From contig JBJEOA010000056.1 in NCBI GenBank assembly GCA_051880475.1, forward strand, positions 1 to 30,373: a stretch of DNA of 30,373 nt. Direction: 5' to 3'. The notes under the pieces were generated by a model, which worked only from the letters and a program-made list of their open reading frames with translations, had not been told where the DNA came from and ran no database searches. The stretch is from JAUUSJ01 sp051880475. Lineage in GTDB: Bacteria > Bacillota > Clostridia > Lachnospirales > Lachnospiraceae. How positions within the stretch are numbered: the first letter of the stretch is position 1; each line of letters starts with the position of its first letter. Shown piece by piece: positions 1-7,791 of this stretch. A program made the translations under genes and the position numbers.

Positions 1-311
1 AAAGCAGCGAGAAATCTTGGAAGGTTTCCATCGAATGATTTTCTCAAAGCTTCTTTTGCACAGAGCTTATCGTACTCTGGCCTTGTCATTTTTGCTATAT
101 AGTATTTCCGATTTCCAACTTTTCTAAACTGAAGCAGTCCCTTGTCAATTAATCTTAGTAAGAAAATATTTAGGGTTTGCTTCGACCATTCTCTGCCTTG
201 GGTGGTACGAAAGTGTGTCATAATATCTGCGAATCCTTTTTCGCCTTCTTCAAATACCTCCCAGAAATAACACATAATATCAAATTCTGTAGCGCTTAAT
301 GTTTTACTCAT
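1..311 (-). CDS. BlaI/MecI/CopY-family transcriptional repressor, partial at the window edge
   Basis: The frame opens with ATG at 311, preceded by the strong ribosome binding site AAGGAGGAG, and runs off the left edge, so only about the first 103 residues are seen. They form a winged helix: MSKTLSATEFDIMCYFWE, then WSKQTLNIFLLRLIDKGLL as the recognition-helix region, then KVGNRKYYIAKM as the wing. This is the layout of penicillinase-repressor (BlaI/MecI) proteins. Family members bind inverted repeats at their own promoter and are released when a BlaR1-type sensor protease cleaves them. No sensor gene is visible, though it could lie beyond the edge. An inverted repeat sits over the promoter just upstream, which fits autoregulation. 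Family assignment is fairly safe; the target genes are unknown. Confidence 0.8.
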   Translation of the reverse strand, partial: MSKTLSATEFDIMCYFWEVFEEGEKGFADIMTHFRTTQGREWSKQTLNIFLLRLIDKGLLQFRKVGNRKYYIAKMTRPEYDKLCAKEALRKSFDGNLPRFLAA

Positions 312-343
312 AAAAACACTCCTCCTTAATAGTATGATATCAC

Positions 344-372
344 AGTTATATCCAACTATAAGTATAACACAA
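344..372 (-). promoter_or_regulatory. Promoter and candidate operator of the BlaI-type gene
   Basis: Read on the minus strand, TTGTGT (372-367) and TATAAC (350-345) are separated by 16 bases. The inverted repeat AGTT-N6-AACT at 344-357 covers the -10 element, the expected place for an autorepressor site. The repeat is short, so the operator role is inferred. Confidence 0.45.
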
Positions 373-486
373 AAAATATATGTGACAATCCAATTTCAAG
401 AGTATGAGTAAAATAATAAATATATCTTGAGTATACTTGAAATCTGAGTAAAACAAACTGATAGTACGGTATAACTATGAATAAAA

Positions 487-530
487 GAGCAATCTAATAT
501 GATTTCTCCTAAAATGAATAAAGATTGCTC
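487..530 (-). terminator. Terminator of the glycosyltransferase gene
   Basis: Minus-strand hairpin with arms GAGCAATCT (530-522) and AGATTGCTC (495-487), a 26-base loop, and TTTT after the stem. It lies about 55 bases past the stop codon of the gene at 587-1546. The loop is long, so its strength is uncertain. Confidence 0.5.
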
Positions 531-586
531 AGTGTTAATAAAGTTATATATTGTTAATAATCATTTATTCTAACTTGCACATAAGT

Positions 587-1546
587 TTAGAAATTTTGCC
601 CGCTTTTTTTATGTTTTTTTATATTTGTCTTATCTACTAAGAAATGAGGTCTCTTCTTTACTTCATAGTAAATACGCCCAATATACTCACCTAATACTCC
701 TATAGAGAAAAGTTGCACTCCACCCATGAATAGGACTGCAAATATAGTTGTGATATATCCTGGGGAGTCAATTCCATGTAAAAACATATTAATCAGCAAG
801 TATAGAATATAAATAATGCTAAGGCCAATGCATAAGCCACCAAAAAGGAAACAAATCCGAAGAGGCTTATTATTAAAGGAAATCATTCCGTCGATGCCGT
901 ATTGTAAGAGAGAGCGAAATGACCATTTTGTCTCTCCTGCAGCCCTCTCGCTATTTTCAATCTGAATTAATTTGCATTTGAAACCAATCCAAGAAAATAA
1001 GCCTTTTGAGAAACGATTATACTCAGACATAGATAAGAGAGCATCTACTGCGCGTCGACTCAGTAATCTAAAATCTCCAACTCCATCTAAGAGTTCCACG
1101 TCAACTAGACTATTTACTAAGCGATAATACAGACGGCTAAAGGCAGTACGAATTTTATTATCACCGGTTCGGGTTCGCTTTGTAATCACTTGATCATAAC
1201 CCTCTTCGTAGTACTTAAGTAAGGTGGGAATCAGCTGTGGTGGATGTTGTAAGTCTGCATCCATAATGACCACGCAATCTCCGCTTGCGTAAGTAAGACC
1301 TGCGAGCATGGCACTTTCTTTTCCAAAATTTCGGCTAAAAGAGATGTATTTACTATGTGGGTCTCCTTTGCTGAAGTTTTCAATAATATCGATTGTGTCA
1401 TCTTTACTTCCATCATTTATATAGATTACTTCGTACTCATAATTAGAGTGTTCGGCATCTTTATCTAAAACTTTGCGGATTTCCTTATGTGTGAGTTCAA
1501 TTACTTTTCCTTCATTATAACAAGGAACAATAACGGATAAAAACAT
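587..1546 (-). CDS. Polyisoprenyl-phosphate glycosyltransferase, family 2 (GtrB/CsbB/DPM1-like)
   Basis: A 319-residue membrane-bound GT2 enzyme. The N-terminal GT-A domain (about residues 1-230) has SVIVPCYNEGKVI, the nucleotide-binding INDGSKDDT (D45), the DAD metal motif (residues 96-98, in MDADLQHPP) and the conserved GDFRLLSRRAVDALL and GETKWSF blocks. Two C-terminal membrane segments follow (about 230-255 and 265-290), then a lysine-rich tail. Relatives transfer glucose or another sugar from a nucleotide donor to undecaprenyl phosphate on the cytoplasmic face, to decorate teichoic acid, O-antigen or lipids. The sugar cannot be told from sequence. No GtrA-type flippase or dedicated transferase lies beside it. 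Transcription appears single-gene with its own terminator downstream. Length is normal for the family. Confidence 0.9.
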   Translation of the reverse strand: MFLSVIVPCYNEGKVIELTHKEIRKVLDKDAEHSNYEYEVIYINDGSKDDTIDIIENFSKGDPHSKYISFSRNFGKESAMLAGLTYASGDCVVIMDADLQHPPQLIPTLLKYYEEGYDQVITKRTRTGDNKIRTAFSRLYYRLVNSLVDVELLDGVGDFRLLSRRAVDALLSMSEYNRFSKGLFSWIGFKCKLIQIENSERAAGETKWSFRSLLQYGIDGMISFNNKPLRICFLFGGLCIGLSIIYILYLLINMFLHGIDSPGYITTIFAVLFMGGVQLFSIGVLGEYIGRIYYEVKKRPHFLVDKTNIKKHKKSGQNF

Positions 1547-2007
1547 AATAACTCTCCTTGTTTTTATAAAAATATCCTTTTTATTTTAGATAGTGTATCG
1601 AAAGAGAGAATTTTCGATATTCTAGCTTATCATAGTGATTCAATTATTCTATGTCCTCTATTGAGTGATAACTCATAAAATAAGTATACCCGTTTTGGCA
1701 TACATTATTTCATCTTGTATAGATAAAAATTTTTATCTGTCAGTTATCATGGAGAATAATGGATATCATCGTAATCATTATATACGAATAAACGGGAAAT
1801 ATCAAGAAAAAACCTAGAATTTGACAGAAATTTAGTTAGTTTAATTGGAAAGTGATAGTAAAAATTTGAAAATAAAATATTAAGTCTAGTTATGAAATTA
1901 AAAATATGATAGAATATAATATAAATTCCAATGTATGGTTATAGAAAAATGCAAAGGAAAATAAAGTGAGAGGATATATTTACTTTAGCAGAGAAGGGGG
2001 CGAAAAG
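1547..2007. other. 461-base AT-rich divergent intergenic region with several inverted repeats
   Basis: No coding region is supported here. It separates two divergent genes and holds three inverted repeats: TATCGAAA/TTTCGATA (1596-1603 and 1612-1619), TGAGT-GATA-ACTCA (1662-1675) and the perfect 18-base palindrome AGATAAAAATTTTTATCT (1721-1738). A TATAAT at 1915-1920, about 90 bases before the zinc-ribbon gene, is a possible -10 box, but I see no good -35. TTGACA at 1821-1826 lacks a matching -10. Confidence 0.5.
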
Positions 2008-3063
2008 ATGGCTGAGCAGGCTTATATGGATATGGATTTTGGGGAGAAATCTGCAACAGGATTGAATTTTCGGTGCGAAAATTGTGGCGGTGTTATGGAA
2101 TTTAACTCCGAAGTTCAAAAGATGAAATGCCCACATTGTGGGAGCGAAAAAGATGTGCATGATATGAAAATAGGGGATGTAAATTTCTCGCATGAAGATT
2201 TTAAAATATTTAAATGTTCTAGCTGTGGGGCGGAGTTGTTGACAGACGAGAATACAACCTCTACATTTTGTAGCTATTGTGGAAATGCTACTTTGATTGA
2301 GAGTAGAGTGACGGGAGAGAATGCTCCGACTTATATTATTCCTTTTAAATATAAAAAGGAGAAGGCAATTGAGGAATTTAGTAATTGGTGCAAAAAGGGG
2401 GTTTTGACACCGAATATTTTCAAAGATTCCACAACGATTGAGAAAATTAGTGGAATTTATGTACCGTTTTGGCTTTTTGATGTGGATGGACAGTTGCAGG
2501 CATCTGGAGAGTGTACGAAGGTGCGCCATAGCTCTGATGAAGAGTATGATTATGTACATACATCCTATTATCATATACATAGAGATATTAATGCAAGTTT
2601 TTCCAAGATTCCAGCGGATGCGTCAAAGAAAATGGATGATGCTATAATGGATAAATTAGAGCCATTTTATTATGATGAGTTACAAGATTTTAATATGGCG
2701 TATCTATCGGGATATTTATCAGAAAAATATAATATGGATTTTGAGGAGTTAATGCCAAGAATTAAACAAAGGGCAGATGGATATATGGATGTCTTTTTGG
2801 ATAGAGAGCTTGCTATGTATGATGGTAAGTCGGTTAAGAGTCATAAAAATATTTGCCTTAATCAAGCGATGTATGCAGTATTGCCAGTTTGGATTTTGAA
2901 TTATAGATACCAAGGAAAGAATTATATTTTTGCTATGAATGGACAGACGGGAAGAATTGTTGCGGATTTGCCTTGGAGCAAAAAAAAGGCTGCGATATGG
3001 TTTGTTGGACTTACAGTTTTGTTTACGATTATTTTAATGATAATAGGAATGGTGATAGGATGA
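2008..3063 (+). CDS. TFIIB-type zinc-ribbon protein with C-terminal membrane anchor
   Basis: I start this at ATG 2008, eight bases after AAGGGGG, rather than at the upstream in-frame GTG 1966, which has no ribosome binding site; this gives 351 residues. The N-terminal quarter has four CxxC knuckles: CENCGG, CPHCGS, CSSCGA and CSYCGN, i.e. two rubredoxin-like zinc ribbons. A middle region of about 200 residues follows, then one membrane helix (AAIWFVGLTVLFTIILMI) at the very end. Such proteins are common in Clostridia and have no established reaction; helicase-like or DNA-binding names given to them are not supported here. The stop codon overlaps the start of the TPM-domain gene (ATGA at 3060-3063), so the two are co-translated and probably act together at the membrane. 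Confidence 0.85.
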   Translation: MAEQAYMDMDFGEKSATGLNFRCENCGGVMEFNSEVQKMKCPHCGSEKDVHDMKIGDVNFSHEDFKIFKCSSCGAELLTDENTTSTFCSYCGNATLIESRVTGENAPTYIIPFKYKKEKAIEEFSNWCKKGVLTPNIFKDSTTIEKISGIYVPFWLFDVDGQLQASGECTKVRHSSDEEYDYVHTSYYHIHRDINASFSKIPADASKKMDDAIMDKLEPFYYDELQDFNMAYLSGYLSEKYNMDFEELMPRIKQRADGYMDVFLDRELAMYDGKSVKSHKNICLNQAMYAVLPVWILNYRYQGKNYIFAMNGQTGRIVADLPWSKKKAAIWFVGLTVLFTIILMIIGMVIG

Positions 3064-3869
3064 AAAGGTTAAGAGGTATCATTCTTTTTGTGGCAGTATT
3101 TTTACTCACAACAGGATTTCAATATAGCGAGGATAAGCAAAGAGTATTTGATTATGCCCAATTGCTTATGACATCAGAAGCACAGGAGGCAGAAGATGTA
3201 TTGAAAAAGCAAAGTCTAGAAGATAAGGTAGATTATGCTTTTGTCAGCACAGATGGTTTGGAAGGATATAGTGCGAAGGGATATATGGACTCCTTTATCA
3301 CTACCAATCAGATTGGTTATAATAAGGTAGATGGGGATAGCGCCATTTTATTAGTGGATTTGAAAAATAAAGAAGTGTGGGTTGGAACTGGCGGGACACT
3401 TAGCACGTTGTTTCAAGATACAGATATTTCCAATATAGTAAGCGATATTTTACCTTATACTCAGAGGAATGATTTTCACGGCGCAATTCAAGTATTCGCA
3501 CATAATATACATAGTAGATTAGAGGCGAAAAATACGAAGACAAATCCCTCCTCGCTTCCTAAAGATGAATCAATACAAGAAGATGATGATGAAGTTAATA
3601 ATGATAAATTAACGGATAATCTAGAAGATGACGAAGAATATAGTGAGCAGAGTGGAGGGTTATTTAGCAATCCATTTACTTGCCTTTTTATCGGTGCTGT
3701 GCTTGCTGGAATTGTAGTTTTTGTTATGATTCAATCTGGAAAGAGTTCGATGCAGGCTAGTGCAGATACTTACACGACAGAGGCGAGGGTGAATCCGTAT
3801 ACGAAACAGGATATTTTTCTTCGAACAGTGACTAGCAAAACGAAAAGAGAGAAGCCAAAGAAAGACTAG
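3060..3869 (+). CDS. TPM-domain (YgcG-like) secreted/membrane protein
   Basis: The start is ATG 3060, overlapping the previous stop, because it begins a clear signal sequence (MKRLRGIILFVAVFLLTTG); 269 residues. Residues about 25-155 form a TPM domain: RVFDYAQLLMTSEAQEAEDVL, then VDYAFVSTDGL, then GDSAILLVDLKNKEVWVGTGG. A very acidic linker (about 170-195, Glu/Asp-rich), a membrane helix (FTCLFIGAVLAGIVVFVMI, about 205-225) and a basic tail follow. TPM domains (TLP18.3, Psb32, MOLO-1) lie outside the cytoplasmic membrane and have been linked to phosphatase activity or membrane-protein quality control; the bacterial role is not settled. Coupling to the zinc-ribbon membrane protein suggests a joint membrane function, which is inference. 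Confidence 0.85.
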   Translation: MKRLRGIILFVAVFLLTTGFQYSEDKQRVFDYAQLLMTSEAQEAEDVLKKQSLEDKVDYAFVSTDGLEGYSAKGYMDSFITTNQIGYNKVDGDSAILLVDLKNKEVWVGTGGTLSTLFQDTDISNIVSDILPYTQRNDFHGAIQVFAHNIHSRLEAKNTKTNPSSLPKDESIQEDDDEVNNDKLTDNLEDDEEYSEQSGGLFSNPFTCLFIGAVLAGIVVFVMIQSGKSSMQASADTYTTEARVNPYTKQDIFLRTVTSKTKREKPKKD

Positions 3870-3928
3870 ATGGATGGAAGATAGATAGCACAGATTTTTG
3901 TAATTTGTAAAAATATAAAAATAGGAAA

Positions 3929-3961
3929 AAAAGGAGTCACAAAAAAGGAGTGGCTCCTTTT
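3929..3961 (+). terminator. Terminator after the TPM gene
   Basis: Twelve-base arms AAAAGGAGTCAC (3929-3940) and GTGGCTCCTTTT (3950-3961) with one wobble pair and a 9-base loop. The U-tract is short (TTTTGATG). The rest of the 377-base gap to the next gene holds only the promoter at 4079-4107. Confidence 0.65.
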
Positions 3962-4078
3962 GATGTCTTTCACAGATGAGTTTTTCATTAGGAAACAGAG
4001 AAAATCTCCAAAAAAACAGAAAAAACAGATTTAAAATAGGTAAAAACTAAAAAAAAATGAAGGAATAAAAAAAATATC

Positions 4079-4107
4079 TTGCAAAAAATGATATTTTATC
4101 ATACAAT
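4079..4107 (+). promoter_or_regulatory. Sigma-A-type promoter of the aminotransferase
   Basis: TTGCAA (4079-4084), a 17-base spacer and TACAAT (4102-4107), near consensus. It implies a leader of roughly 130 bases before ATG 4247, in which I recognise no riboswitch. Confidence 0.6.
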
Positions 4108-4246
4108 GTCAGAAGAAAGAAAAGGAATAACTTAATTGACATATCTGTCTTTGTAAGAAGATGTGGATAGAAGATTGGTTGTTTTGTTATATGAAAGACT
4201 TTCAAAGTAATTTTTGGTGAATAGTGAATCTAGGAGGAAATAGATA

Positions 4247-5530
4247 ATGGCAGCGTATAGTGAGATGGATAGAGCACAGTTAATTGAATTACAAGAAGAA
4301 CTTCAGGCGAAGTATGAGGAGGCAAAAGCACTGAATCTTTCTCTTGATATGTCTAGAGGAAAGCCTGCAAAAGAACAGCTTGATATTTCTATGGGAATGA
4401 TGGATGTATTAAATAGTGATGCAGATTTAAGATGTGAGACAGGCGTAGATTGTCGTAATTATGGTGTTATGGATGGTATTCCAGAGGCACAAGAATTATT
4501 AGCACAGATGTCTGAGGTTCCAAAGGAAAATATTATTATTTTTGGTAACTCAAGTCTAAATGTAATGTTTGATACACTTTCTCGCTCTATGACACACGGA
4601 GTTATGGGAAATACACCTTGGTGTAAATTAGATAAAGTAAAATTTTTATGTCCAGTTCCTGGATATGATAGACATTTTGCAATGACAGAATTTTTTGGAA
4701 TTGAGATGATTAATATTCCTATGAATTGTGATGGTCCAGATATGGATATGGTGGAGGAATTGGTTTCTAAAGACCCAGCGATTAAAGGTATTTGGTGTGT
4801 TCCAAAATATTCTAATCCACAGGGAATCACTTACTCTGACGAGGTAGTAAGACGTTTTGCAAACTTAGAGCCAGCTGCCCCAGATTTTAGAATTTTCTGG
4901 GATAATGCTTACTGTGTACATCATTTATATGATGATAACCAAGATGTTTTAATTGAGATTTTATCGGAATGTGCTAAAAATGGAAAAGAAGATATGGTTT
5001 ATAAATTTGCTTCTACATCTAAGATTAGTTTCCCAGGTTCAGGTATTGCGTCTATCGCAGCTTCTAAAGCTAATTTAGCAGATATTAAGCAGTTTATGAA
5101 ATATCAGACAATTGGTCATGATAAATTAAATCAGCTTCGTCATGTTCGTTTCTTTAAGGATATTGATGGAATTCATTCTCATATGAGAAAACATGCTGAT
5201 ATTATCCGTCCAAAATTCCAAGCTGTCGATGATATTTTGACAAGAGAGATTGGTGGACTTGAAATTGGAAGCTGGGTAAATCCAAAAGGTGGATATTTTA
5301 TTTCCTTCGAGGCGATGGAAGGATGTGCAAAGAAGATTGTAGCAAAATGTAAAGAGGCCGGAGTTGTTATGACAGGTGCTGGTGCTACATTCCCATATGG
5401 AAATGACCCAAAAGACAGCAATATCCGTATTGCTCCTACATTCCCAAGTTTGGAAGAATTAAAACAGGCAGCAGAAATTTTTGCACTTTGCGTGAAACTT
5501 GTGAGTGTTGAAAAATTGCTTGAAAAATAA
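4247..5530 (+). CDS. Aspartate aminotransferase, AspT subgroup Ib (PF12897-type)
   Basis: 427 residues starting at ATG 4247 with AGGAGG ten bases upstream. The opening LDMSRGKPAKEQLDIS and the blocks GVDCRNYGVMDGIPEAQELL, CPVPGYDRHF, KYSNPQGITYSDE and FRIFWDNAYCVHHLYDD match what I recall of the Corynebacterium glutamicum AspT group, a branch of fold-type I PLP enzymes distinct from the E. coli AspC type. The PLP-binding lysine is K259 in FASTSKISF, D219 is the residue contacting the pyridine nitrogen, and the substrate arginine is in NIRIAPTFPS. The expected reaction is aspartate + 2-oxoglutarate to oxaloacetate + glutamate in the cytoplasm. The older database name MocR-type aminotransferase is misleading because there is no DNA-binding domain. 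It appears monocistronic, with its own promoter and terminator. Confidence 0.88.
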   Translation: MAAYSEMDRAQLIELQEELQAKYEEAKALNLSLDMSRGKPAKEQLDISMGMMDVLNSDADLRCETGVDCRNYGVMDGIPEAQELLAQMSEVPKENIIIFGNSSLNVMFDTLSRSMTHGVMGNTPWCKLDKVKFLCPVPGYDRHFAMTEFFGIEMINIPMNCDGPDMDMVEELVSKDPAIKGIWCVPKYSNPQGITYSDEVVRRFANLEPAAPDFRIFWDNAYCVHHLYDDNQDVLIEILSECAKNGKEDMVYKFASTSKISFPGSGIASIAASKANLADIKQFMKYQTIGHDKLNQLRHVRFFKDIDGIHSHMRKHADIIRPKFQAVDDILTREIGGLEIGSWVNPKGGYFISFEAMEGCAKKIVAKCKEAGVVMTGAGATFPYGNDPKDSNIRIAPTFPSLEELKQAAEIFALCVKLVSVEKLLEK

Positions 5531-5612
5531 ATATGATGTCAGGGTTAAAAGGTCAAAAAGCTATTTGTGCTTGTGTGATGAAGTGTTTGCCCTAAACATC
5601 ATACTATGAATG

Positions 5613-5656
5613 AAAGTCCGATTGGCGTATGCTTTGTATGCCAATCGGACTTTTTT
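5613..5656 (+). terminator. Strong terminator after the aminotransferase
   Basis: A 17-base stem, AAAGTCCGATTGGCGTA against TATGCCAATCGGACTTT with one G-U pair, followed by a run of T. One of the clearest terminators in the window. Confidence 0.88.
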
Positions 5657-5677
5657 GTGGTAAATGAGTAAAAAATA

Positions 5678-5686
5678 TGGTATAAT
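5678..5686 (+). promoter_or_regulatory. Extended -10 promoter of the HD-domain gene
   Basis: TGGTATAAT is a perfect extended -10 (TGnTATAAT) just past the preceding terminator. No convincing -35 is seen, which extended -10 promoters can tolerate. Confidence 0.5.
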
Positions 5687-5743
5687 TTATAATAAAAGTT
5701 GCTGATATGGTGATGTAGGTATAGCAGAGTTGGAGGTGTTTGA

Positions 5744-6688
5744 TTGCAGAAACGAGAAAGTATTAGGGAAAATTGGGGTGCGATTTTTAGAAAAGAGCCA
5801 ATTTTGATGTTACGATTTTTGCGCTATGGGGTAGAATTAGGAGAGGCGCTAGATGGAGACATTAAAGATGCTATTTTGACAAATAGCGTAAGGCTAATCA
5901 AGGCAGATAAGAAAGAGATTGAGTCGGAATTTCGAAAAATTTTAGTATCTAGACATCCAGATATGCTAAGGCAGGCATATGAGCTTGGTCTTACGGCGAC
6001 ATTTTTACCAGAATTTGACAAGATGATGGAGACAGAGCAAAACAATCCTCATCACTTATATAGTGTTGGAGAACATACGCTCCACGCATTGCTTCAGATT
6101 CCGCCAGATCCACTTCTTCGCTATGCGATATTATTGCATGATGTGGGAAAGCCCGCAACTAAGACGACAGACGAGAGAGGAATTGACCATTTTTATGAGC
6201 ATTATTCTGTGGGAAGAGATATCGCTGATGCCATTATGAAAAGAATGGGACTTAATGAGACAGAGATAAAAATAATTGGGGAGCTTATAGAGTGGCATGA
6301 TTATCGATGGGAGTCTCCGGGAAAAGTGACGAAAAATAATATTCGAAAGATGATAGGAATTATCGGGAGAGAGCTTATTTTACCTTTGCTTCGCGTGCAA
6401 AGAGCAGATGTCTTGGCGCAGAGCAATTTTAAGCAAGAGAATAAACTGGCAGTTTTGAGTGAAGTTGAGAAGATTTATTATGAAGTGATAGAGACAGATG
6501 GATGTATGGATATGAGAAATCTAAATATTAATGGAAACCAACTGATGCAGCTTGGAATTAGGGATATCAGAGAAATTTCCAATATATTACAGATTTTATT
6601 TTGGATGGTTATCAATGAGCCGAAACTAAATGAATATCCGTATTTGGCGGAGCTTGCCATGCGAATGAAGGAAGAGGAGATGTCTTAA
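5744..6688 (+). CDS. HD-domain protein resembling a CCA-adding enzyme that lacks its nucleotidyltransferase head
   Basis: 314 residues from TTG 5744, seven bases after GGAGG; no ATG near the start fits better. Residues about 15-90 (LMLRFLRYGVELGEALDGDI, then SEFRKILVSRHPDMLRQAYELGL) match the neck region of bacterial tRNA nucleotidyltransferases. Residues about 95-190 are the HD domain: TEQNNPHHLYSVGEHTLHAL (H111), LLHDVGKPATKTTDERGIDH (H132-D133) and HFYEHYSVG. The N-terminal catalytic domain of real CCA enzymes (GGxVRD and DxD motifs, about 130-150 residues) is absent. It is not hidden upstream either, since a terminator and promoter fill that gap. The protein therefore cannot add CCA; a metal-dependent phosphohydrolase (phosphatase or 2',3'-cyclic phosphodiesterase) is plausible but unproven. 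The HD metal ligands look intact. Confidence 0.8.
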   Translation: MQKRESIRENWGAIFRKEPILMLRFLRYGVELGEALDGDIKDAILTNSVRLIKADKKEIESEFRKILVSRHPDMLRQAYELGLTATFLPEFDKMMETEQNNPHHLYSVGEHTLHALLQIPPDPLLRYAILLHDVGKPATKTTDERGIDHFYEHYSVGRDIADAIMKRMGLNETEIKIIGELIEWHDYRWESPGKVTKNNIRKMIGIIGRELILPLLRVQRADVLAQSNFKQENKLAVLSEVEKIYYEVIETDGCMDMRNLNINGNQLMQLGIRDIREISNILQILFWMVINEPKLNEYPYLAELAMRMKEEEMS

Positions 6689-6699
6689 AAATTTATGGT

Positions 6700-6727
6700 A
6701 TAAGTTTAATGCCCTTTTCATAAGATA
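6700..6727 (+). promoter_or_regulatory. Candidate sigma-E-type (mother-cell) promoter of the CotS-like gene
   Basis: ATA at 6700-6702 and CATAAGAT at 6719-6726 are 16 bases apart, close to the Bacillus sigma-E pattern ATA-N16-CATACAnT. CATAAGATA also fits the sigma-K -10 (CATAnnnTA), but no AC is present at the matching -35 position. A transcript starting near 6733 would lack the 5' arm of the hairpin at 6711-6771. Confidence 0.4.
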
Positions 6728-6778
6728 AAAAATCAGATGTCGATGATGATGGATTGTCTTATGGGGAGGGCGTTTTTT
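6711..6778 (+). promoter_or_regulatory. Terminator-like hairpin that contains the Shine-Dalgarno sequence of the CotS-like gene
   Basis: GCCCTTTTCATAAGA (6711-6725) pairs with TCTTATGGGGAGGGC (6757-6771) over 15 positions, three as G-U. The 3' arm is the ribosome binding site (GGGGAGGG), and the following TTTTTT (6773-6778) includes the first two bases of the TTG start codon. In read-through RNA it should act as a terminator, a ribosome-site block, or both. The 31-base loop weakens it somewhat. Confidence 0.6.
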
Positions 6779-7760
6779 GAAAGAAAAATTGAGAGAAGTA
6801 TTAGAGCAATATGATGCAAATATAACGCAATTTTACAGAGGAAGAGGGGCTTTTTACTGCCATACAGAGAAGGGGCTTTGGATTTTAAAAGAATACTGGG
6901 GTTCTAGTGAGAGACTTTTTATGGAGTATAAACTTAAGGAGAGAATTCAAGATGCAGGCTTTTTGATGGTGGATCAGCTTGTAAAAAATAAGGAGGGAGA
7001 GTTTATTGTTTATGATAGATATCGAACTCCTTTTATTATGAAACAATATTTTGAAGGGCGAGAGTGTGATATAAGGGAGGAGAGTGATATTTGTGAGGGT
7101 ACGAAAAATTTAGCTAGGCTTCATAAAACTCTCAGAGAGATTGAGACAAAAGATTTAGAGTCATACGAGGGAGTTGCTCCGTTTTTATTATTCCAAAAGA
7201 GAAATAGAGAGCTTAAAAAAGTGAGAGCATATATGCAAAAAAAATCAAGGAAAAATGATTTTGAGATGGCCTACATAGCTTGCTATAAAATGTTTTTTGA
7301 GGAGGCCTCAAATGCTTGCAGGGAATTAAGTAGGTTAAATTATGGAAGAACGAGAGAAAAATCAGAAATTTGTCATGGGGCTTACCATCAGCATAATATT
7401 TTATTTACAGACAAGGGAATTGCCACAGTGAATTTTGAAAAATTTGGGCGGAATAATCAGCTTGTCGATTTATATTTATTTTTGAGGAAAATTATGGAGA
7501 AAAATCAGTATCGTTTTTCTTATGTTAATTTAGCTCTTGAGGCGTATAGCGAGGAACGAAAACTTGACAGAGATGATTATTTATTTTTATATTTCATGTT
7601 TTTATATCCAGAAAAATTTTGGAAAATATCGAATCGGTATTTGAATGATAAAAAATGCTGGATTTCTCCTAAAATGTTAGAAAAATTATCGTATATTATC
7701 GAACAAAACGAACAGAGAAAACAATTTTTGAGAGAATATAGGCAAAGTTTTTTGGATTAA
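6777..7760 (+). CDS. CotS-family spore coat protein (kinase fold, catalytic residues lost)
   Basis: 327 residues from TTG 6777, six bases after GGGGAGGG. The fold is that of CotS/YutH/aminoglycoside-kinase-like proteins: an N-lobe with GLWILKEYW, a hinge around FIMKQYFEGREC, LARLHKTL, and the C-lobe block CHGAYHQHNILF (199-210) followed by VNFEKFGRNNQLVDLYLFLR (218-237). Active family kinases have HGDxHxxN and an acidic Asp in the IDF/VDF position; here these read HGAYHQHN (A202) and VNF (N219), so phosphotransfer is unlikely. CotS proteins are inner-coat components added in the mother cell. The length is normal. The gene is controlled by an unusual hairpin and a candidate sporulation promoter just upstream. 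Confidence 0.82.
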   Translation: MKEKLREVLEQYDANITQFYRGRGAFYCHTEKGLWILKEYWGSSERLFMEYKLKERIQDAGFLMVDQLVKNKEGEFIVYDRYRTPFIMKQYFEGRECDIREESDICEGTKNLARLHKTLREIETKDLESYEGVAPFLLFQKRNRELKKVRAYMQKKSRKNDFEMAYIACYKMFFEEASNACRELSRLNYGRTREKSEICHGAYHQHNILFTDKGIATVNFEKFGRNNQLVDLYLFLRKIMEKNQYRFSYVNLALEAYSEERKLDRDDYLFLYFMFLYPEKFWKISNRYLNDKKCWISPKMLEKLSYIIEQNEQRKQFLREYRQSFLD

Positions 7761-7791
7761 AATATCTTTTGACTTAAACAGCATTTTATGG

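Noticed and set aside
1939..2580. A 213-codon open frame on the minus strand opposite the zinc-ribbon gene
   Set aside because: Its product is cysteine- and histidine-scattered with no domain, it has no good ribosome binding site, and it is fully covered by a gene with clear zinc knuckles on the other strand.
4459..4830. A 123-codon open frame opposite the aminotransferase
   Set aside because: No recognisable domain, and the plus strand encodes conserved active-site blocks throughout this interval.
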